Notes under the pieces: model-generated
What the model was told of the DNA's origin: nothing
The model's input: the letters and a program-made list of their open reading frames with translations, nothing else
Database searches by the model: none
DNA from: Lysinibacillus macroides
Lineage (GTDB): Bacteria > Bacillota > Bacilli > Bacillales_A > Planococcaceae
NCBI RefSeq assembly: GCF_001281525.1
Contig: NZ_LGCI01000009.1
Location: forward strand, 53,103-117,102
DNA length: 64,000 nucleotides
Direction: 5' to 3'
Shown here: positions 58,744 through 64,000 of the stretch, in pieces
Numbering within the stretch: the first letter of the stretch is position 1
How the letters are laid out: each line of letters opens with the position of its first letter
Made by a program: the position numbers and the translations under genes

Positions 58744-60024
58744 CTAGAGTGGAGACGAGAAACTATAGGTCTTGCCATTAACTATGTGATCAATGTCATA
58801 AAAATCAGCATCATTGAATTTATCTACCCAAGAGCTGAACCACATAGTAACTTCATCTCCAGGTTTAATATTCCAACCATTAACTTGTTTATTTAATTCA
58901 TCACTCCATTGGTTAACAGAGTAAATAGAACCCTCTGGGAAACCAAAAGATTTGTAGCTAGGTATAGGATTTACTGTACTGTTTAGTAACTCTGGTTTAT
59001 TAGACTCCATTGTATAACTGTAAGCATTAGGAGTAGATTTACTCGCTACGTATACATGTTCATTAAATGCTAAATAGACCGGTTTCATATCCATCACTTT
59101 AGCATTAAAGCTACTGGCAGTAAACATGTATCGGTAAACGCCTTTAATATTTTTAGGATTAGTAGTATCTACTAAGATAGTGCGGTTAACTCGAGCTTTA
59201 CCGATACCTGAACGCTGTTCATACCATTCTTTTCGCAATGCAGTAAAGTCACCATCTGATTGCTCATGAACTTTAATATTAGCAACAGTCACCATGTTAG
59301 TCCCTGTTTCAGCTACTTCAACAAGTTCTTGTAATTCTGAAAAGTCGGTTGGCTTCTTTTCAATTACATTTAAATAGCGTGTGATGATACTGGCAACTTC
59401 TGCACGTGTTGTGTTACCATTTGGTTTGAATGTAAAATCAGAATAACCATTTAATAATCCTGTACCAATAGCAACACCAATATAAGGCAAGTCTTTCTTA
59501 TTTACCCCGCCTTTATATGTTTCTGGAATAGGAATCAGTGTAAGGTCTGACTTAGCCATTGTATTGACAATAGTTGTATATTCAGAATTCTTACTAGCTA
59601 ACCCTTTAGTTAACCATGTAGCCATCTCTGCACGAGTCATAGCTTTATTAGGTTCGAATTTACCTGTTCCTGCTTCAATGAATCCAGCACTGATACCTTT
59701 GTTAATTGAATCGTAAGCCCAGTGATTAGATGGTACATCAGAGAAAGAGTTTTTCTTAGTAGTTTCTACTCCTAATATACGAGACAGAATAGCTGCAAAC
59801 TCTGAACGAGTTACTTGATTGCTAGGTCGGAATGTACCATCTTCATAACCCTTTAAATAACCCTTTTGAGCTACCTTAGAGATATCACCGTAAGCCCAGT
59901 GACTGCTTTTAACGTCTTTAAAAGTTGTACTAGCTTCAGCTGTTACAGGATTAAAACCTACACAAAGTGCTGGTGTCATTAGCATTGCAGTAGTTGCCAT
60001 TAAAAATAAATTCTTCTTTTTCAT
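58744..60024 (-). CDS. S-layer-homology surface protein
   Basis: A 426-residue secreted protein: signal peptide residues 1-31, three SLH motifs (FKDVKSSHWAYGDISKVAQK; FSDVPSNHWAYDSINKGISA; LPYIGVAIGTGLLNGYSDFT), then a 200-residue C-terminal domain of unknown fold (VTVANIKVHEQSDGDFTALR). AGGAGGATTTC-type site upstream. It is anchored to secondary wall polymer at the cell surface. The C-terminal domain is not recognised. Confidence 0.88.
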   Translation of the reverse strand: MKKKNLFLMATTAMLMTPALCVGFNPVTAEASTTFKDVKSSHWAYGDISKVAQKGYLKGYEDGTFRPSNQVTRSEFAAILSRILGVETTKKNSFSDVPSNHWAYDSINKGISAGFIEAGTGKFEPNKAMTRAEMATWLTKGLASKNSEYTTIVNTMAKSDLTLIPIPETYKGGVNKKDLPYIGVAIGTGLLNGYSDFTFKPNGNTTRAEVASIITRYLNVIEKKPTDFSELQELVEVAETGTNMVTVANIKVHEQSDGDFTALRKEWYEQRSGIGKARVNRTILVDTTNPKNIKGVYRYMFTASSFNAKVMDMKPVYLAFNEHVYVASKSTPNAYSYTMESNKPELLNSTVNPIPSYKSFGFPEGSIYSVNQWSDELNKQVNGWNIKPGDEVTMWFSSWVDKFNDADFYDIDHIVNGKTYSFSSPL

Positions 60025-60242
60025 AATTGAAATCCTCCGATTCTATGTTCTTATTTTTGTAAGTATTGGATGTCAGCCATAAAGCCTGCTTTAGCCGCAT
60101 CTTCCACTTTTGTAAACGTATCTATAATATAAATACCACCTAATTATTTTTAAAGCAACTTTTTTGATTATTAAGGTCATTAATAAATCTATAAGAAAGT
60201 AGTTATTTATGATGAATATGTTTTTTTTATGGATATAAAAAA
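60025..60242. other. noncoding spacer
   Basis: About 220 AT-rich bases upstream of the minus-strand SLH gene; its promoter must be here, but I see no outstanding hexamers. No gene seen. Confidence 0.4.
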
Positions 60243-60280
60243 TAGGTTTACACCGATATTTTTGGCGTAAACCTACTTTT
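60243..60280. terminator. two-way terminator
   Basis: TAGGTTTAC (60243-60251) pairs with GTAAACCTA (60267-60275), with A-run before and T-run after. It lies beyond the end of the XRE-cupin gene and blocks it from reading into the SLH gene. Confidence 0.85.
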
Positions 60281-60337
60281 TTATTATTTCCCTTGTATTG
60301 GATCTATATTTTGTAATGGATGAAGCATTAATCAGGT

Positions 60338-60898
60338 TTAAATTTTACTTTGTGTTGAATCAATCACTAAAAAGTAATGACATTCTGATATTGAATTATT
60401 TATAAATCTATGTTCTGTATCTGCTTCAAAAAATAATGAATCTCCTTCTAATAATTCTCCGTGGAAATCATCAATTCCAAGTTCCACTACTAATTGACCT
60501 TTCTCGACATAAATATATTCTTTAACACCTGGTTTATGAGCTGGAAATATGCCAGATTCCGAATGCGGGGGAATAATGTTTTTAACAAACTCAATGCCCC
60601 GAGATGGAAATGCAGGAGATAATAAATGCCTTTGGAAGCCAAATTTTTCGTCAAAATAAGTTGGACGTTCATCTGCTCTCATAATTATTATATCTCTTTT
60701 TTCTTGTTGATCTAGTAATGCAGATAAAGTAGTATTTAATGCTTCTGCAATCTGACAAGCTACTTGAATTGTTGGGTTTTTTTCATCTCTTTCAATTTGA
60801 GATAACATAGATGCGCTTACTTTACTTAATGTGGAAAGTTCTTGTAATGTCATATTGTTTTGTTTTCTAATAGTATTTACTTGTTTTCCAAACCCCAT
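60338..60898 (-). CDS. XRE-family regulator with cupin domain
   Basis: A 186-residue regulator: N-terminal helix-turn-helix (NMTLQELSTLSKVSASMLSQ, IERDEKNPTIQVACQIAEAL) and a C-terminal cupin (GVKEYIYVEKGQLVVELG; EGDSLFFEADTEHRFIN) that may bind a small ligand. It is divergent from a lactate-permease-family transporter; a 40-bp palindrome in between is the probable operator. It thus likely regulates the transporter and itself. Confidence 0.9.
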   Translation of the reverse strand: MGFGKQVNTIRKQNNMTLQELSTLSKVSASMLSQIERDEKNPTIQVACQIAEALNTTLSALLDQQEKRDIIIMRADERPTYFDEKFGFQRHLLSPAFPSRGIEFVKNIIPPHSESGIFPAHKPGVKEYIYVEKGQLVVELGIDDFHGELLEGDSLFFEADTEHRFINNSISECHYFLVIDSTQSKI

Positions 60899-60950
60899 TA
60901 ATGATTTCTCCTTTTATTTGATTATTTTTGTAGAACATATTTAAAGCTCG

Positions 60951-60992
60951 AAATTACACTATAGAAAAAAATTTTTTTCTATAGTATAATTT
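60951..60992. promoter_or_regulatory. 40-bp palindrome: probable operator over divergent promoters
   Basis: Centred between 60971 and 60972, a perfect 28-bp palindrome (ACTATAG, seven A, seven T, CTATAGT; 60958-60985), extending to about 40 bp with one mismatch. TATAAT (60985-60990) in the right arm is a good -10 for the transporter; TGTAAT on the other strand mirrors it. A dimeric XRE-type repressor would fit. Confidence 0.7.
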
Positions 60993-61030
60993 CAGCGTGG
61001 CAAAGTAGAAAAGAAATAGGAGTGATAAAA

Positions 61031-62518
61031 ATGTTAAAAGTTATCTTTGCATTACTACCATTGTTAAGTATTTTATTTATGATTTTTGTTTTAAGAAAAT
61101 CTTCCATTTTTACAGGTGTTGTAGCTTGTATCATAACGACAGTAATAGCTGTATCTCCTGTATTTAATACTAGCATAAAAATATTACCTGAACCTATTAT
61201 AAAAAGTATTCTTACTACATCTGTAATAGTCTATATATTATTTTTTGGAATTCTCTTATTTCAATTAATGGAGAAATCAGGAGCTATTGATGGAATAGCC
61301 TCCTCTATTACAACATCAACAAGTGATAAAGTATATCAGATTCTTATCTTAGCTTTAGGTTTATCACCGTTAGTAGAAGCAGTGAGTGGATTTGGTTTAG
61401 CGGTTATTGTTATAGCTCCTATTCTAATTGCCTTAGGATTTAGCCCTATTCAATCTTCACTAATTGCCTTAGTCAGTTTATGTATTATACCTTGGGGTAC
61501 ATTGGCTATGGGGACGATAATAGGTGCAACATTAGGCAATGTCCCCTTAAATGAGTTGGGAATGGGTAGTGCATTAATGTGTATACCAATATATATTTAT
61601 TATGCAATATTAGTTGTTTATATTGGTGTGGGAAAAAAGGCTTTATTGGAGAGGCTATTTTCTGTTATATTTATTGGATTTTTATTAGGATCCTCGGTAT
61701 GGCTATGTAATAGATTTGCTAGCGTTGAACTTGCTGGATTGTTTGGATCACTTATTGTGATTTCCTCTATCTTTTTAATAATTAAACAACGAAGCAAGAA
61801 TACTTTAGATAATAATACTGAACAAAATATGCAATCATCATTTATAAAAAATATTACGCCATATCTACTTTTAATAATTTTATTATTTTCATCAAGAATG
61901 ATTGTCCCGTTTAAAGATTTTTTAACAAATACATTTACTTTGACTATAGAAAAATATAATTTTCAACTAGCATTTTTATATTCACCAGGTTTTTTCTTGA
62001 TTATAGTCTGTATTTTTACAATATTATTTTATCGTTTGAAGAAACTGGAGATTAAAGATAGTATTTACTCTACTATACAAAAATGTTGGCCTGTAATTGT
62101 AACAACTTTTCTATATGTGGTAGTATCTGAAATAATGTCTGAAGCTAAGATGATACAATTACTTTCCTCAGTAGCTGCAAGATCATTTGGCGAATTTTAC
62201 ATATTTATAGCACCGTTAATTGGAGCAACTGGTGGTTTTTTAACAGGAAGTAATACGGCATCAAATACGATGTTTATTAGATTACAAACAGAGACAGCAC
62301 TCCAAATAGGTATGTCACCAACCTTGATAGCATGTTCTCAGAATGTAAGTTCTTCTTTAATGACAATGGTTAATCCTTCACGGGTGGCCTTAAGTTGTTC
62401 AGTATGTAAAATAAATAATTCTGAAAATGAGATTCAAAAAAAAGTAGCATTAGTAGGATTAGGTACTATTTCAATAATATTAATTGAATTGCTTATACTA
62501 TATTTCTTTCATGATTAG
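61031..62518 (+). CDS. lactate-permease (LctP)-family transporter
   Basis: A 495-residue membrane protein of about 12 helices. SGFGLAVIVIAPILIALGF and the late GATGGFLTGSNTASNTMFIR are LctP signatures. It takes up lactate, glycolate or another small carboxylate, by proton coupling in known members. ATG 61031 follows TAGGAGTGA; the GTG at 61022 is less likely. It is controlled from the palindrome. Confidence 0.88.
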   Translation: MLKVIFALLPLLSILFMIFVLRKSSIFTGVVACIITTVIAVSPVFNTSIKILPEPIIKSILTTSVIVYILFFGILLFQLMEKSGAIDGIASSITTSTSDKVYQILILALGLSPLVEAVSGFGLAVIVIAPILIALGFSPIQSSLIALVSLCIIPWGTLAMGTIIGATLGNVPLNELGMGSALMCIPIYIYYAILVVYIGVGKKALLERLFSVIFIGFLLGSSVWLCNRFASVELAGLFGSLIVISSIFLIIKQRSKNTLDNNTEQNMQSSFIKNITPYLLLIILLFSSRMIVPFKDFLTNTFTLTIEKYNFQLAFLYSPGFFLIIVCIFTILFYRLKKLEIKDSIYSTIQKCWPVIVTTFLYVVVSEIMSEAKMIQLLSSVAARSFGEFYIFIAPLIGATGGFLTGSNTASNTMFIRLQTETALQIGMSPTLIACSQNVSSSLMTMVNPSRVALSCSVCKINNSENEIQKKVALVGLGTISIILIELLILYFFHD

Positions 62519-62655
62519 CTTAAACATAGCGTATTGTTTTTAAGATTAGCCAATATAGTTATTTTAGTATTTTGAGAATACAAAAATCAAAGTTATAAAT
62601 GAGTATTTCATAAGATATAGTTGCTAAATTAAATGAACGTGGAGCAAACCTAGAG

Positions 62656-62683
62656 GCAGATGAGGCGAACTCATCTGCTTTTG
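62656..62683. terminator. terminator between convergent genes
   Basis: GCAGATGAG (62656-62664) pairs with CTCATCTGC (62670-62678), a perfect nine-base stem with a five-base loop, then TTTT. The 135 bases between it and the transporter stop show nothing else. Confidence 0.8.
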
Positions 62684-62685
62684 TA

Positions 62686-63837
62686 TTAATAGTGATATTT
62701 CTGGCGTGTCATTAGCGAAATAGCGATTGCTGGCACGGTACAAATCAGCATAGCACCAAAGGATAGCCCTGGAGAAATTTCATATAAATAGCCGCCTAAA
62801 AATGTTAAGATGGCTGTGCTTAAGCCCATTGCCAATGCCGAGTAAAGGCCCTGTGCATTTGGAATTTGTTCCTTTGGCAACGTTTGTGTTAAATAGCGAA
62901 TAAAGGCGAAGTGTGCAAGGGCAAACGAGAGTGCATGTAATGTTTGGGAAGCAATAAAGACCCAAATATTGGGGAACATAAATATCAATAACCAGCGTAG
63001 GGAAGAGCCACTAGCTGCTAACAGTAATAAAGACGATGTGCGCCATTTTGTGAATAATGTATCAGCCTTCATAAAATACAGAATTTCACAAATAACAGCG
63101 ATATTAATAATCATTCCCATATAGAATGGGTCTACCTGTAAATCCTCTAAATAAATATAGCCATAGCTGTAGTAAGAGGCATGTGCCCCCTGTAGTAAAA
63201 TAAGAATAAATAGCACAATCGGGAAGCCTTTTATCTGCCACAATGCTTTCATTGACAATGATTTGGCGCGTTGTTCTTTTGTTGGTACAATCAGTAATTC
63301 CTTTGGTGTTGCCAATTGTTGCATTAACAACATACCACTTAATCCTATAATCATGCTCCAAAAAATCGCGTTTTTGCCAAAAACACCTGTTAGCATACTA
63401 ATGATTAATACAGCAATGACAAAGCCGAGTGAGCCATAGGAGCGACTTTTACCATAATGAATATTGCCATGCTGGACAAGCGTTGCGGCACTGCTTTCAA
63501 CAGCAGGCAATAATGCGGGATAAAATGTACTAAATAAAATCGTTACGATCAATAGGGTGGTAAAGCCTGTGCTTGGTATATACAGCAGCGCAGTTAGTAG
63601 TGAGCATACTGCAAAAATCGTAATGAGCCGTTTATTATGGACATATTTTGCTAGCATGGGAAAGAATAATAAATTTGATGTTGCACGAGCTAATAAGCCA
63701 CAGCCCATCACAATACTTGCCTGAGAAACGGTTAATTGTTTCGCATCCACAAGCCAGCCTGTCCAGTAGGGTAAAAAAATGCCCCATGTCATAAAAAATG
63801 TAAAGAAACTTTGAGAAAGCCAACGTTGATTATTCAT
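62686..63837 (-). CDS. MFS transporter (nucleoside-symporter/PP transporter-like)
   Basis: A 383-residue 12-helix transporter. The start FFTFFMTWGIFLPYWTGWLV and the middle HGNIHYGKSRSYGSLGFVIA resemble the MFS_1-like/3-phenylpropionate transporter group. ATG with GGAGGTACGG upstream on the minus strand. The substrate is unknown. Confidence 0.88.
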   Translation of the reverse strand: MNNQRWLSQSFFTFFMTWGIFLPYWTGWLVDAKQLTVSQASIVMGCGLLARATSNLLFFPMLAKYVHNKRLITIFAVCSLLTALLYIPSTGFTTLLIVTILFSTFYPALLPAVESSAATLVQHGNIHYGKSRSYGSLGFVIAVLIISMLTGVFGKNAIFWSMIIGLSGMLLMQQLATPKELLIVPTKEQRAKSLSMKALWQIKGFPIVLFILILLQGAHASYYSYGYIYLEDLQVDPFYMGMIINIAVICEILYFMKADTLFTKWRTSSLLLLAASGSSLRWLLIFMFPNIWVFIASQTLHALSFALAHFAFIRYLTQTLPKEQIPNAQGLYSALAMGLSTAILTFLGGYLYEISPGLSFGAMLICTVPAIAISLMTRQKYHY

Positions 63838-63897
63838 ATCATTACCGTACCTCCATTAACTATGTTGAATCATAGCACGTTCCCCAGTACAATAATG

Positions 63898-63909
63898 TGA
63901 GATATCTCA
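63898..63909. promoter_or_regulatory. 12-bp palindrome in a divergent promoter region
   Basis: TGAGATATCTCA, a perfect palindrome between the minus-strand MFS gene and the plus-strand gene at the window edge. It may be an operator; no regulator gene is adjacent in the window. Confidence 0.4.
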
Positions 63910-63933
63910 TATTTTTAAAGGAGCATATAAAAA

Positions 63934-64000
63934 ATGCATATTTTAACAGGGAGAGCACGTAGCGATTATTTGAAAAAATATCCTATTGACGATTTCTTTT
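63934..64000 (+). CDS. start of a further gene (cut by window)
   Basis: AAAGGAGC stands ten bases before an ATG, and the frame MHILTGRARSDYLKKYPIDD stays open to the window edge. Only 22 residues are visible, so no product can be named. Confidence 0.6.
   Translation, partial: MHILTGRARSDYLKKYPIDDFF

Noticed and set aside
1..64000. rRNA, tRNA genes and riboswitches
   Set aside because: None recognised on either strand; no cloverleaf or known aptamer core was seen, though short elements could escape reading by eye.

Overview
The window is a low-GC Gram-positive chromosome segment, most likely a Lysinibacillus or close Bacillaceae relative. Support for this: AT-rich intergenic DNA, AGGAGG-type ribosome binding sites, frequent TTG/GTG starts, two secreted proteins with S-layer homology (SLH) domains, a KatE-type catalase and a highly expressed aconitase. 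The genus is an inference from protein resemblance.

Bases 1 to about 32,680 are most of a contractile-tailed (myovirus-type) prophage read left to right. Its integrase and repressor are not in the window, so the left end lies outside. The order is: a replication and DNA-modification module (DnaD-like protein, an SSB-tail chimera, an AAA ATPase, a cytosine-C5 and an adenine-N6 methyltransferase, and small zinc-binding proteins, many carrying sliding-clamp binding peptides); a late regulator whose ribosome binding site lies in a perfect hairpin; an orphan ParA-type ATPase; terminase, portal, and a MuF head protein fused to an ADP-ribosyltransferase; a small accessory cassette with an Acb2-family anti-CBASS sponge; protease/scaffold, capsid and connectors; sheath, tube, a frameshifted tail chaperone and tape measure; a Pam3-like simple baseplate with Gp138 spike and PAAR tip; fibre; holin; and an M15 endolysin with an SLH-like cell-wall module. 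Two identical 16-bp palindromes bracket the capsid-to-fibre operon. Nested in-frame starts are likely in the scaffold and endolysin genes.

From 32,700 to 64,000 the content is chromosomal. In order: a small coiled-coil gene; a LytTR/DUF3021/ABC-2 transporter operon; a frameshifted Rpn-type nuclease with a duplicated C-terminus; an MBL hydrolase; a chemoreceptor behind a TetR-like operator; a GNAT; catalase KatE; DUF1232 and membrane proteins; a lipoprotein; a DinB-like protein; an IS3-family element with a structured noncoding 3' tail; a decayed gene; aconitase; an SLH/DUF6612 surface protein; a DJ-1/PfpI protein; an Lrp regulator; an ECF sigma/anti-sigma pair; a LysE exporter divergent from a MocR regulator; a small secreted protein next to an SLH protein; an XRE-cupin regulator divergent from a lactate-permease-family transporter across a 40-bp palindrome; an MFS transporter; and the start of one further gene.

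The strongest candidates for new biology are in the prophage: the MuF-ADP-ribosyltransferase with its overlapping 51-residue gene, the neighbouring Acb2-type sponge, the DUF6877-SSB tail chimera, and the run of clamp-binding peptides across the methyltransferase island. All functions here are read from sequence motifs; no database search was run.
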